From the NCBI RefSeq assembly GCF_024666615.1, contig NZ_CP088297.1, forward strand, positions 3,824,501 to 3,888,500: 64,000 nt of DNA, in the 5' to 3' direction. The notes beneath the pieces were generated by a model. It was given only the letters and a program-made list of their open reading frames with translations, ran no database searches and was not told the origin of the DNA. Shown here one piece after another: positions 1 to 8,345 of the stretch (positions are counted from its first letter, which is position 1; each line of letters starts with the position of its first letter). This DNA is from Aquabacterium sp. J223 (GTDB lineage Bacteria > Pseudomonadota > Gammaproteobacteria > Burkholderiales > Burkholderiaceae_C). The position numbers were made by a program, and so were the translations under genes.

Positions 1-1
1 C

Positions 2-622
2 GACCGCGAGATCGTCATCCAGGAGTCGGTGTTCTCGCGCTTCGGCACCGACCGCGTGCTGACCTACGCCTTCGAGCGCGCCGCGGCGCGGCCGCGCCGG
101 CACCTGACGGTGGCCACCAAGAGCAACGGCATCGCCATCAGCATGCCGTGGTGGGACGGACGGGCCGACGAGGTGGCGAAGGCCTACCCCGGCGTCACCG
201 TCGACAAGCAGCACATCGACATCCTGAGCGCGCGCTTCGTGCTGCAGCCGCAGCGCTTCGACGTGGTGGTGGCGAGCAACCTGTTCGGCGACATCCTGTC
301 CGACCTCGGCCCGGCCTGCACCGGCACCATCGGCCTGGCGCCCAGCGCCAACCTCAACCCGGAGCGCCGGTTCCCCAGCCTGTTCGAGCCGGTGCACGGC
401 TCGGCGCCGGACATCTACGGCCGCAACATCGCCAACCCGGTGGCCATGATCTGGTCGGGGGCGCTGATGCTCGACTTCCTCGGCCACCGCGACGCGCACG
501 ACGCCATCGTGCGCGCCATCGAACAGGTGCTGGCCGAGGGCCCGCGCACGCCCGACCTGGGCGGCAGCGCCTCGACCACCGACATGGGCCGGGCGATCGC
601 CGCGCAGGTGGCGGCGGGCTGA
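2..622 (+). CDS. Tartrate dehydrogenase/D-malate dehydrogenase-type enzyme (5'-truncated)
   Basis: C-terminal 206 or so residues of an NAD-dependent beta-decarboxylating dehydrogenase of the isopropylmalate/isocitrate/tartrate dehydrogenase family; the first part lies outside the window. The reading frame is open from base 2. Visible family features are the QESVFSR stretch followed by the conserved tyrosine/arginine region, the metal-binding aspartates in NLFGDILSDLGP, and the cofactor-site motif EPVHGSAPDIYGRNIANP. The QESVF segment fits tartrate/D-malate dehydrogenase (TtuC/DmlA type) better than LeuB. It ends normally. It is known from the family that such enzymes oxidise tartrate or D-malate with decarboxylation; exact substrate here is inferred only. 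Confidence 0.85.
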   Translation, partial: DREIVIQESVFSRFGTDRVLTYAFERAAARPRRHLTVATKSNGIAISMPWWDGRADEVAKAYPGVTVDKQHIDILSARFVLQPQRFDVVVASNLFGDILSDLGPACTGTIGLAPSANLNPERRFPSLFEPVHGSAPDIYGRNIANPVAMIWSGALMLDFLGHRDAHDAIVRAIEQVLAEGPRTPDLGGSASTTDMGRAIAAQVAAG

Positions 623-638
623 ACGCGCCGGCGCCGGG

Positions 639-2555
639 TCAGCCGTCGACGCGCAGCGCCGCCAGCAACGCCTCCACCGCCACCGGCTTGACCAGGTGGA
701 GGTCGAAGCCGGCCTCGCGGGTGCGGCGCAGGTCCTCCGCGCCGCCCCAGCCCGTCATGGCGACGATGCGCATGGCCGCGCCGTCGGGGCGGCGGCGCAG
801 GCGGCGACACACCTCCAGCCCGTCCAGGCCCGGCATGCCGAGGTCGAGCAGCACGACCTGGGGCCGGAAGCCGTCGACCAGGTCGAGCGCGGACTGGCCG
901 TCGCAGACGCCGCGCGCCCGGCAGCCGGCGGTCTGCAGCAGCACGGTCAGCGTCTCGGTGTTGTCGCGGTTGTCGTCGACGACGAGCACGCGCAGCGCCT
1001 CGTCGCCGGCACCGGCGACCGCGTTCCAGCCCGGCGCCGGCGTCGCCGCGGCGGCGACGGGCGGCTTGGCCGGCGCCATCGGCAGGCGGACGACGAATTC
1101 GCTGCCGCGCTGCAGGCCGGCGCTGTGCGCCCGCACGCTGCCGCCGTGCAGTTCCACGATCGCCCGCACCAGCGACAGGCCGATGCCCAGCCCGCCCTGG
1201 GCGCGCTCGCGCGCGCTCTCGGTCTGGCTGAAGAGCTCGAACACCTGTTCCAGCATCGACGGCTCGATGCCCATGCCGTCGTCGCGCACGCGCAGCACGA
1301 CGTCGTCGCCGTCGGCGCGGGCGTGCAGTTCGATGCGGCCGCCCGGCGGCGTGTACTTGGCGGCGTTGTTGAGCAGGTTGGTCAGCACCTGGGCCAGGCG
1401 CACCGCATCGCCGACCACCGGCAGCGGCGCCTCGCTGACGTGCACCGACAGCCGGTGACCGCCGGCCTCGATCGGCGGCCGGCTGGTCTCCAGCGCCACG
1501 TCCACCACCGCGTGCAGGTCGACGGGCTCGCGCCGCAGCTCCAGCCGCTGGCGGCCGATGCGCGAGACGTCGAGCAGGTCCTCCAGCAGCCGCGCCAGGT
1601 GGCCGATCTGTCGTTCGATGACGGCGCGCAGGCGCACCCGCTCGGGTTCGTCGATGCCGCCGCGCTGCAGCACGTGCACCGCGTTGCGGATCGGCGCCAG
1701 CGGGTTGCGCAGCTCGTGCGCCAGGGTGGCGAGGAAGTGGTCCTTGGCCTGCGAGGCGCGGGTCGCATCCAGCAGCAGTTCGCGCACGCGCTGCTCGGCG
1801 CGCACCGGCTCGCTGATGTCGACGAAGGTGTTGACCGCGCCGCGGATGCGGCCGGCCGGGTCGTACAGCGGCGCGGCGCAGACGTGGATGTGGCGCTGCC
1901 GGCCGTCGGGCAGGCGCAGCTCGAACGGCTCGTCGCGCACCTCCTCGCCCTGCAGCGCGCGACGCAGCGGGAAGCGGGCCAGGGGCAGCGGCTGGCCGTG
2001 CTGGAAGAACTGCAGCGACACCGGCGGCCCCTTGGTCACGATGCTCGGGCCGGTGCCCGCGACGGCAGCGGTCAGCAGCTGCACCGCCGCGCGGTTGCGC
2101 ACCACCTGCCGGCCCTCCGGGTCCTGCGCCACGATGATGGGCACGGGCACCACCTCGAGCAGCGTCTCCAGCGTCAGCGAGCGCTGGGCCAGCTCGGCCT
2201 GCAGCCGCGACAGCTCGGGGTCCTCGGCCGGCGACAGCAGGAGCAGCCAGCCGCCCTCGCCGTCGGGCAAGGCCTGGCCGCGCAGGCGGCGGCCATCGTC
2301 GAGGCGGAGGTCGAGGCGGACTGGGCCGTCGCCGTGCAGCGCATCGGCCAGCGCGGCCGCCGGCCGTTCGCCGACCAACGCGACCAGCGCCATGCCCTTC
2401 GCCTCGGGCTGGCCCAGCAGGGCCGCGGCGGCCGGGTTGGCATGGGCACAGCGCCATGCCGCGGCCGTGCCGGCCGGGCCGGCATCCCGGCGCAGGCGCA
2501 GCACCGGGTCGGGGTGGTGATCGAGCACCGAGATCGGCAGGGTCTCGCCGGGCAC
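639..2555 (-). CDS. PAS-containing hybrid sensor histidine kinase/response regulator
   Basis: A 638-residue soluble hybrid kinase. The N-terminus (about 5-110) looks PAS-like, a second PAS lies at about 130-250, the HisKA dimerisation box FLATLAHELRNPLAPIR carries the phospho-accepting His280, and the HATPase domain shows its N box (NLLNNAAKYTPPGG), DDGMGIE and GGLGIGLSLVR glycine boxes. A complete receiver domain follows (about 525-636) with LVVDD acidic residues, the phospho-Asp in LLDLGMPG, and the conserved lysine in LVKP. No transmembrane helix is seen, so it should sense a cytoplasmic signal. It starts at GTG 2555, 46 bp after the stop of the upstream hybrid kinase, suggesting one operon. 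No DNA-binding partner is adjacent, so its output is unknown. Confidence 0.9.
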   Translation of the reverse strand: MPGETLPISVLDHHPDPVLRLRRDAGPAGTAAAWRCAHANPAAAALLGQPEAKGMALVALVGERPAAALADALHGDGPVRLDLRLDDGRRLRGQALPDGEGGWLLLLSPAEDPELSRLQAELAQRSLTLETLLEVVPVPIIVAQDPEGRQVVRNRAAVQLLTAAVAGTGPSIVTKGPPVSLQFFQHGQPLPLARFPLRRALQGEEVRDEPFELRLPDGRQRHIHVCAAPLYDPAGRIRGAVNTFVDISEPVRAEQRVRELLLDATRASQAKDHFLATLAHELRNPLAPIRNAVHVLQRGGIDEPERVRLRAVIERQIGHLARLLEDLLDVSRIGRQRLELRREPVDLHAVVDVALETSRPPIEAGGHRLSVHVSEAPLPVVGDAVRLAQVLTNLLNNAAKYTPPGGRIELHARADGDDVVLRVRDDGMGIEPSMLEQVFELFSQTESARERAQGGLGIGLSLVRAIVELHGGSVRAHSAGLQRGSEFVVRLPMAPAKPPVAAAATPAPGWNAVAGAGDEALRVLVVDDNRDNTETLTVLLQTAGCRARGVCDGQSALDLVDGFRPQVVLLDLGMPGLDGLEVCRRLRRRPDGAAMRIVAMTGWGGAEDLRRTREAGFDLHLVKPVAVEALLAALRVDG

Positions 2556-2601
2556 GACGTCACTCCGGGTGGGCGGATCGTGGCAGTGTAGGCCGGGCCG
2601 G

Positions 2602-4845
2602 CTACGGCCCCGTCACCGCCGCCTGCAGCGCCGCCAGCAGTTCGTCGGTGCCGTAGGGCTTGCGCAGCATCTGCACGCCGTCGACCAGCGCCTCGGTGGT
2701 GTAGCCGGAGGCCACCACCACCGGCACCGGCGGACGGTGGCCGCGGCACAGCGCGGCCAGCTGCATGCCGTTCAGCCGGCCGGGCATGGCGACGTCGGTG
2801 AACACGACGTCGAAGCGCTGCTCGCCGGACAGCACCAGCACCGCCTCGTCGGCACTGCCCACCGCCACGCAGCGGTGGCCGGCACCCTCGAGCGCCGACA
2901 CCACCACCGACGCGACCAGCGGGTCGTCCTCCACCACCAGCACATGCAGCGCGGCCACCGGCAGCGGTGGCGCGACGGTGTCCGCGACCGGCGCCGGCAC
3001 GTCGGCCACCGGCAGCGTCAGGCTGATGCGGCTGCCCTGGCCCAGGACGCTGTGGACGCGCACCTCGCCGCCGGCCTCGCGCGCGAAGGACTGCACCTGG
3101 GCCAGCCCGAGCCCGCTGCCCGCGCCCACCGGCTTGGTGGTGAAGTAGGGCTCGAAGACCCGCTGCAGGGTGGCGGCGTCCATGCCGGCGCCGGTGTCGG
3201 CCACCTGCACGCAGACGAAGCGGCCGGGCGGTCCCGGCGGCACCTCGTCGTCGGTGGCCAGCCGCGCGCGGATCTGGATGTCGCCGCCGGCGGGCATGGC
3301 GTCGCGGGCGTTGAAGACGAGGTTCAGCAGCGCCAGCTCCAGCTGCGTGGGATCGGCCATCACCGGCGGCAGGCCGACGTCGATGTGGGCGTGCAGCCGG
3401 GCCCGGCCCTCGACCGCCTTGGCCATCAGCTCCTGGCCCTTGAGCATGAAGTCGTGCAGGTCCACCGGCCGGGCCTGGGCCGGCTGCGTGCGGCCGAACG
3501 CCAGCATGTGGCGCACCAGCTCGGCCGCCTTGCCGGTGGCGCGCAGGGCCGCCTCCAGCACCCGGCGCTGGGGCGGCTCGTGGGTGCCGCGGTCGAGCAC
3601 CTGCAGGCCGGTGCGGATGGTCTGCAGCAGGTTGTTGAAGTCGTGCGCCAGGCCGCCGGTGAGCCGGCCGATGGCCTCGTGCTTCTGGGCGTCGAGCAGC
3701 CGGGCCTGCGCCTGCTCGGCCTGCTGCACCGCCTGCGCCACCCGCGACTCCAGCAGCTGCGTGGCCTCCTGCGCACGGCGACCGGCCTCGTGCAGCGCCA
3801 GGCTGACCTGGTCGGCCTCGGTGACGCCGGTGGCCAGCGCCGCCGGCACGGCGTCGCGGCCGAGCTCGACGGCGGCGTCGCGCAGCGCCAGCACCGGCCG
3901 CACGATGCGGCGCGAGCCCAGCCAGGCCGCCAGCAGGCCGATGGCCAGCAGGCCGGCCGCCGCCGCGCAGGCCTGCAGCGTGAGCCGCCGTGCCGACGCG
4001 TCGAGCATCGCCTGCGGCAGCGAGACCAGCACCGCCCAGCCCTGGTGGGTGGGCGACGAGACGAACGTCAGGCTGCGCACGCCGTCCAGGGTGGTGGACG
4101 CGACGAAGTCGCTGCGGCGCGCCACCAGCGGCGGCAGCACGCGGTCGCTGGCCCGCTGGCCGAGCCACTTCTCGGGGTCGCGGCTGCGGCTCATCACCAG
4201 CTGCCGCTCGTTGACCACCGACACCAGCCCCACCCAGCCGCGGGCGTGGGCGTCGACGAGGTCCTGCAGCAGCGCCGGCTCGAAGACGACGCCGACGTTG
4301 AACCGGGTCGGACCGCCGTCGTCGGCGCGCACCGCCGCCAGCACGGTGATGACGGGTTTTTGCGCGGCCGGCCCGACCGGCGCGAAGAACACCGCGGTGC
4401 CCTCCTGCAGCCAGGGCGCCTGCGGCGCGCGCCGCAGCGGCGGGCTGCCCACCGGCCGCAGGGTGTTGGCCAGCTGTTCGGTCGGCGTGGCGAGCAGGGC
4501 CCAGGTCCGGGTGCCCACCAGGGCGGCGCTCGCCTCCTGGTGGAAGCGGGCGAGGTCGGCATCGCGCACCGCCTGCGAGCCCGCCAGCGTGCGCGCGGCG
4601 GCGGCGCGCTGGTCCAGTTCCGCCTCGATCACCAGGCGCAGGCTGCGCCCGAAGTTCGCCATCGCCTCCCGGGCGCCGGCCACCTCCCGTTGGTAGGTCG
4701 ACCAGGCCAGTGCGCCGAACCCCGCCGCCGCGGGCAGCCAGACGGCCAGGACCAACAACAGCAGGCGGGTGCGGATGCTCAAAAGGGACGGGGCGGTGCG
4801 GCGGACGCGGGACGATAACAGCGGCCGGCAGCACGACCGCCCCAC
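2602..4845 (-). CDS. Membrane-bound hybrid sensor histidine kinase/response regulator
   Basis: A 747-residue hybrid kinase with two transmembrane helices (about 26-46 and 295-315) bracketing a periplasmic sensor of roughly 245 residues, a coiled-coil linker, a HisKA box of the HDFNNLLQ type (EAIGRLTGGLAHDFNNLLQ), a HATPase domain (NLVFNARDAMPAGG, ADTGAGMD, GSGLGLAQV) and a C-terminal receiver (VVEDDP, phospho-Asp in VFTDVAMPG, conserved Lys in LRKPYG). The start is uncertain: the GTG at 4845 gives a poorly conserved leader, while a TTG at 4782 would give a typical kinase N-terminus beginning SIRTRLLLLVLAVWL. It is read together with the second hybrid kinase downstream and divergently from slyD. 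The HDFNN class often modulates rather than drives phosphorelays; target unknown. Confidence 0.88.
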   Translation of the reverse strand: MGRSCCRPLLSSRVRRTAPSLLSIRTRLLLLVLAVWLPAAAGFGALAWSTYQREVAGAREAMANFGRSLRLVIEAELDQRAAAARTLAGSQAVRDADLARFHQEASAALVGTRTWALLATPTEQLANTLRPVGSPPLRRAPQAPWLQEGTAVFFAPVGPAAQKPVITVLAAVRADDGGPTRFNVGVVFEPALLQDLVDAHARGWVGLVSVVNERQLVMSRSRDPEKWLGQRASDRVLPPLVARRSDFVASTTLDGVRSLTFVSSPTHQGWAVLVSLPQAMLDASARRLTLQACAAAAGLLAIGLLAAWLGSRRIVRPVLALRDAAVELGRDAVPAALATGVTEADQVSLALHEAGRRAQEATQLLESRVAQAVQQAEQAQARLLDAQKHEAIGRLTGGLAHDFNNLLQTIRTGLQVLDRGTHEPPQRRVLEAALRATGKAAELVRHMLAFGRTQPAQARPVDLHDFMLKGQELMAKAVEGRARLHAHIDVGLPPVMADPTQLELALLNLVFNARDAMPAGGDIQIRARLATDDEVPPGPPGRFVCVQVADTGAGMDAATLQRVFEPYFTTKPVGAGSGLGLAQVQSFAREAGGEVRVHSVLGQGSRISLTLPVADVPAPVADTVAPPLPVAALHVLVVEDDPLVASVVVSALEGAGHRCVAVGSADEAVLVLSGEQRFDVVFTDVAMPGRLNGMQLAALCRGHRPPVPVVVASGYTTEALVDGVQMLRKPYGTDELLAALQAAVTGP

Positions 4846-4894
4846 CGGGGCTTCGGCGGCGATTCCCGGGGACGGGGGCGGGGAACGGCTGTGC

Positions 4895-4900
4895 GATCAT
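4895..4900 (+). promoter_or_regulatory. Candidate -10 element for leaderless slyD
   Basis: GATCAT ends six bases before the slyD ATG at 4907, so transcription would begin at or next to the start codon. There is no Shine-Dalgarno sequence in the six bases between. Inferred from spacing only; no convincing -35 was identified. Confidence 0.4.
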
Positions 4901-4906
4901 TCACGC

Positions 4907-5431
4907 ATGCTCATCCAAGCCCCTTGCGTGGTCAGCCTGGTGTGGCGGCTGTCCGATGCCCAGGACCAGCCCATCGACGAGCTGGCCGAGCCGGTCGAGT
5001 TCTTCTTCGGCGGCGAGGACCTCCTGCCCAAGGTGCAGGAGGCGCTCGAGGGCCAGGAGGCGGGCCATGTCGCCGACCTGCAGCTGGAGCCGGAGCACGC
5101 CTTCGGCGACTACCGCGCCGAGCTGGTGTGCTTCGAGTCGCGCAGCCTGTTCCCCGAGTCGGTCGAGCCCGGCATGCAGTTCGAGGGCCTGCCCGAAGGC
5201 GCCGAGACGCCCGACATGCCGCAGGAGCTGATCTACACCGTCACCGACGTCTACCCCAGCCATGTGGTGCTGGACGGCAACCACCCGCTGGCCGGCATGG
5301 CGCTGAAGCTGCACGTCACCGTGCGCGAGGTGCGCGAGGCCACCGAGGAGGAGATCGAGGCCGGCTCGGTGCAGAACGAGCCCGGGCTGACGGTGCTCGA
5401 CATGGCGCCGCCGGGCGCCTCGCTGCACTGA
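4907..5431 (+). CDS. slyD: FKBP-type peptidyl-prolyl cis-trans isomerase, SlyD type
   Basis: A 174-residue protein with the SlyD layout: FKBP strands at the N-terminus, EFFFGGEDLLPKVQEALEG, an insert-in-flap chaperone segment from about residue 65 to 125, then the diagnostic VLDGNHPLAGMALKL return into the FKBP fold and a short acidic tail ending in His. The family accelerates proline isomerisation and acts as a cytoplasmic chaperone; the long His/Cys metal-binding tail of E. coli SlyD is missing, so a role in nickel handling is less likely. ATG at 4907 is chosen because SlyD homologues begin at this point and a -10-like hexamer lies just upstream. It converges on dut with a hairpin between them. 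Confidence 0.93.
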   Translation: MLIQAPCVVSLVWRLSDAQDQPIDELAEPVEFFFGGEDLLPKVQEALEGQEAGHVADLQLEPEHAFGDYRAELVCFESRSLFPESVEPGMQFEGLPEGAETPDMPQELIYTVTDVYPSHVVLDGNHPLAGMALKLHVTVREVREATEEEIEAGSVQNEPGLTVLDMAPPGASLH

Positions 5432-5439
5432 CAACCCCC

Positions 5440-5461
5440 GGTCCTTCGAGCACGAAGGACC
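5440..5461. terminator. Hairpin between convergent slyD and dut
   Basis: A perfect 9-bp inverted repeat, GGTCCTTCG and CGAAGGACC, with a four-base AGCA loop, lies 8 bp after the slyD stop and 12 bp before the dut stop on the other strand. There is no U-tract on either strand, so it may be a factor-assisted or bidirectional terminator or an RNA 3'-end stabiliser rather than a classical intrinsic one. Confidence 0.6.
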
Positions 5462-5473
5462 ACCCGCCGCGTT

Positions 5474-5923
5474 CTACCCGCGCCCGGTCGAGCCGAAGCC
5501 GCCGGCGCCGCGCGCCGAGGCCTCGAAGCGGTCCACCACCCGGAAGCGCGCCTGCACGATGGGCACGATGACCATCTGCGCGATGCGGTCCATCGGGGCG
5601 ATGGTGAAGGGCTCGCGGCCGCGGTGCCAGACGCTGACCTGCAGCGGGCCCTGGTAGTCGCTGTCGATCAGGCCGACCAGGTTGCCGAGCACGATGCCGT
5701 GCTTGTGGCCCAGCCCCGAGCGCGGCAGCAGCATGGCCGCCAGGCCCGGGTCGGCCAGGTGCACCGCCAGGCCGGTGGGCACCAGCGCGGTGTCGCCGGG
5801 CTGCAGGTGCAGCGGCGTGTCCAGGCAGGCGCGCAGGTCGAGGCCGGCGCTGCCCGCCGTGGCGTAGGCGGGCAGCACCTCGGCCATGCGGGCGTCAAGG
5901 ACGCGGATGTCGATCGTGGTCAT
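5474..5923 (-). CDS. dut: Deoxyuridine 5'-triphosphate nucleotidohydrolase (dUTPase)
   Basis: Trimeric dUTPase of 149 residues, the usual length. All five motifs are visible: [10 protein letters not shown] (motif 1), [13 protein letters not shown] (motif 2), [14 protein letters not shown] with the catalytic Asp (motif 3), [10 protein letters not shown] (motif 4) and the C-terminal lid [10 protein letters not shown] (motif 5). It hydrolyses dUTP to dUMP and pyrophosphate, keeping uracil out of DNA and supplying dUMP for dTMP synthesis. It lies 94 bp downstream of coaBC on the same strand, a coaBC-dut order that is common in proteobacteria, and is probably co-transcribed with it. Confidence 0.97.
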   Translation of the reverse strand: MTTIDIRVLDARMAEVLPAYATAGSAGLDLRACLDTPLHLQPGDTALVPTGLAVHLADPGLAAMLLPRSGLGHKHGIVLGNLVGLIDSDYQGPLQVSVWHRGREPFTIAPMDRIAQMVIVPIVQARFRVVDRFEASARGAGGFGSTGRG

Positions 5924-6017
5924 GAGTTGTTCGCCCCTCGTCCGGCGGGTGCGCCGGCCGATCCCCCAAGGGGATGGCGGGCCGGCTTGGGAGCGGCCCG
6001 GCGCACGGCCCGCAGGC

Positions 6018-7244
6018 TCATCGCTGGCGCCTCGCCAGCCGCTCCGCCACCTCGCGCACCAGCTCGCGCGCCAGGCTGAGCTTGTCGCTGGCGGGCAGTT
6101 CGCGGTGGCCGTCGGCGTCGACCAGCGTCAGCGTGTTGTCGTCGCGGCCGAAGGTTGCCGGTCCGAGGTTGCCCACCACCAGCGGCAGCTTCTTGCGTTC
6201 CAGCTTCTCGCGGGCATGGGCCAGCAGGTCGCGGCTCTCGGCGGCGAAGCCGACGCAGAACGGCGCGTCGGGCAGCGCGGCCACCGCGGCCAGGATGTCG
6301 GTGTTCTCGGCCAGCTCGAAGGTGGGCGCCACCTTGCTGCCGTTCTTCTTGATCTTGTGCGCCGACAGGTTGGCCGGCCGCCAGTCCGCCACCGCGGCGG
6401 TGGCGATGAACACGTCCTGGCGCGCGGCCCGCGGCAGCACCGCATCGTGCATCTGCTGCGCGCTGCGCACGTCGATGCGGCGCACGCCGTAGGGCGTGGC
6501 CAGGTGCACCGGACCCGCGACCAGCGTCACCTCGGCGCCGGCCTCGCGCGCCGCGCGGGCGATGGCGAAGCCCATCTTGCCGGAGGACAGGTTGGTGATG
6601 CCGCGCACCGGGTCGATGGCCTCGAACGTGGGGCCGGCGGTGACGAGCACCCGCTTGCCGGCGAGCCGCTTGGGCTGGAAGTGCGCGATCAGCGCGTCGC
6701 GCAGCTGGTCGGCTTCGAGCATGCGGCCGTCGCCGACCTCGCCGCAGGCCTGGTCGCCGTGGGCCGGGCCGAGGATGGTGGCGCCGTCGGCCACCACCTG
6801 TGCCACGTTGCGCTGGGTGGCCGGGTGGGCCCACATCTCGCGGTTCATCGCCGGGGCCAGCAGCAGCGGCTGGCCCGACGGCCGCGCCAGGCAGGTCAGG
6901 CTGAGCAGGTCGTCCGACAGCCCCTGCGCCAGCTTGGCGATGAAGTCGGCGCTGGCCGGGGCGACGAGCACCACGTCCGCCTCCCGGGTGAGGTTGATGT
7001 GGTGCATGTTGTTCGGCGCGCTGTCGTCCCACGGGTCGACGATCACCGGCCGGCCGGACAGCGCCTGCATCGTCACCGCGCCGATGAAGCGGGTGGCGGC
7101 CGGCGTCATCACCACCTGCACCGTGGCGCCGGCCTTGACCAGCTCGCGCGCGAGGTCGGCGGCCTTGTAGCAGGCGATGCCGCCGGACAGGCCCAGCAGC
7201 ACGCGCTTGGTGGCGAGGTCGCCGCTGGAGAGGGGCTCGGACAT
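6018..7244 (-). CDS. coaBC: Bifunctional phosphopantothenoylcysteine decarboxylase/phosphopantothenate-cysteine ligase
   Basis: A 408-residue fused enzyme of coenzyme A synthesis. The N-terminal CoaC flavoprotein half begins [19 protein letters not shown], carries the active-site His in [13 protein letters not shown], the PAMNREMW substrate loop and the conserved Cys in [14 protein letters not shown]. The CoaB half starts at about residue 190 ([23 protein letters not shown]), with NLSSGKMG and the lysine motif KIKK. Together they join cysteine to 4'-phosphopantothenate using CTP, then decarboxylate the product. ATG 7244 is chosen over an upstream extension because the family begins near this residue; TACAGT lies 11 nt upstream as a possible -10, giving a very short leader. 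Confidence 0.96.
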   Translation of the reverse strand: MSEPLSSGDLATKRVLLGLSGGIACYKAADLARELVKAGATVQVVMTPAATRFIGAVTMQALSGRPVIVDPWDDSAPNNMHHINLTREADVVLVAPASADFIAKLAQGLSDDLLSLTCLARPSGQPLLLAPAMNREMWAHPATQRNVAQVVADGATILGPAHGDQACGEVGDGRMLEADQLRDALIAHFQPKRLAGKRVLVTAGPTFEAIDPVRGITNLSSGKMGFAIARAAREAGAEVTLVAGPVHLATPYGVRRIDVRSAQQMHDAVLPRAARQDVFIATAAVADWRPANLSAHKIKKNGSKVAPTFELAENTDILAAVAALPDAPFCVGFAAESRDLLAHAREKLERKKLPLVVGNLGPATFGRDDNTLTLVDADGHRELPASDKLSLARELVREVAERLARRQR

Positions 7245-7431
7245 GATGGCGCCGGACTGTAGCGCAGGGGCCGCCGGCCGCCGGGTGGCCGTGGGCGGCC
7301 CCCTGCCCGGTGGCGACTCCTGGCCGGGCGACTGCGCGTTTTCCCTGAACGGCGATAATCGTCGACCGCCGCGCCAGGCGCCCTGCCCTGGCCTTCCGTC
7401 GACGCCGCGGCACCGTCGAACCCGATCCGCC

Positions 7432-8208
7432 ATGTCCAACATCGCCACCGAACGCGTGCTGTCCGTGCACCACTGGAACGACACGCTGTTCTCGTTCCGC
7501 ACCACCCGCGACCCCGCCCTGCGCTTCCACAACGGCCACTTCGTGATGATCGGCCTGAAGGTCGAGGGCAAGCCGCTGCTGCGCGCCTACAGCATCGCCA
7601 GCGCCAACCACGACGAGCACCTGGAGTTCCTCAGCATCAAGGTGCCGGACGGCCCGCTGACCTCGCGGCTGCAGCACCTGAAGGTGGGCGACGAGCTGAT
7701 CGTCGGCCGCAAGCCCGTGGGCACGCTGGTGATCGACGACCTGCGGCCGGGCAAGCACCTGTACCTGATGGCCACCGGCACCGGCCTGGCGCCCTTCATG
7801 AGCATCGTGCAGGACCCGGCCACCTACGAGCGCTTCGAGAAGGTGGTGCTGATCCACGGCGTGCGCTGGAAGAGCGAGCTGGCCTACGCCCACTTCCTGG
7901 AGAAGGAACTGCCGGAGCACGAGTTCCTCGGCGAGCTGCTGCGCGACAAGCTCGTCTACTACCCGACGGTGACGCGCGAGCCCTTCCGGAACACCGGCCG
8001 GCTGACCGAACTGCTCGACAGCGGCAAGCTCAACGACGACATCGGCCTGCCGCACCTCGACCCGGCCACCGACCGCGCCATGATCTGCGGCAACCAGGCC
8101 ATGCTGGACGACTGCTGCAAGCTGCTCGACGCCCGCGGCTTCCAGATCAGCCCGCGCCAGGGCGAGCAGGGCGACTACGTCATCGAGCGGGCGTTCGTCG
8201 AGAAATAG
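7432..8208 (+). CDS. fpr: Ferredoxin--NADP reductase
   Basis: A 258-residue FAD-dependent ferredoxin/flavodoxin-NADP+ reductase. FAD-binding residues are in RAYSIASANHDEHLEF (RxYS motif) and GPLTSRLQHLKVGDE; the NADP domain shows ATGTGLAPFMSI, HGVRWKSELAY and CGNQAMLDD, ending in the family-typical short C-terminus (AFVEK). It shuttles electrons between NADPH and ferredoxin or flavodoxin, useful for Fe-S assembly, oxidative-stress defence or ring-hydroxylating oxygenases. It is transcribed divergently from coaBC. GATAAT at 7354-7359 is a plausible -10. The ATG at 7432 matches family N-termini; longer in-frame starts upstream give no conserved sequence. Confidence 0.94.
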   Translation: MSNIATERVLSVHHWNDTLFSFRTTRDPALRFHNGHFVMIGLKVEGKPLLRAYSIASANHDEHLEFLSIKVPDGPLTSRLQHLKVGDELIVGRKPVGTLVIDDLRPGKHLYLMATGTGLAPFMSIVQDPATYERFEKVVLIHGVRWKSELAYAHFLEKELPEHEFLGELLRDKLVYYPTVTREPFRNTGRLTELLDSGKLNDDIGLPHLDPATDRAMICGNQAMLDDCCKLLDARGFQISPRQGEQGDYVIERAFVEK

Positions 8209-8212
8209 TGAG

Positions 8213-8345
8213 CCCCCGGCCCTATGGGGCCGCCCCCGGGAGGGGGCTACCCGACACGACCGGGGGACCCGGATCCTGTTGGGCGCGCTGACGAGACCCC
8301 GCTCCCCTGACCGCTGCGCGGTCTGTCCCCTGCCGGGGACTCCGG
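8213..8345. repeat. Copy A of a dispersed palindromic intergenic repeat
   Basis: This gap between two convergent genes is built of hairpins (for example GCCCCC-GGGA-GGGGGC at 8232-8247) and can be aligned along its length with the reverse complement of 50399-50530. The shared core at 8257-8275 is identical over 19 bases to 50469-50487 read on the other strand, and flanking blocks such as cccccggcc, ggccgcc and ctgtcccc...cggggact recur in the same order. No coding sequence is seen. It may also serve as the transcription end for the flanking genes. Confidence 0.65.

Noticed and set aside
8232-8247. Classical intrinsic terminator after fpr
   Set aside because: The hairpin lacks a T tract on either strand and is part of a dispersed repeat.
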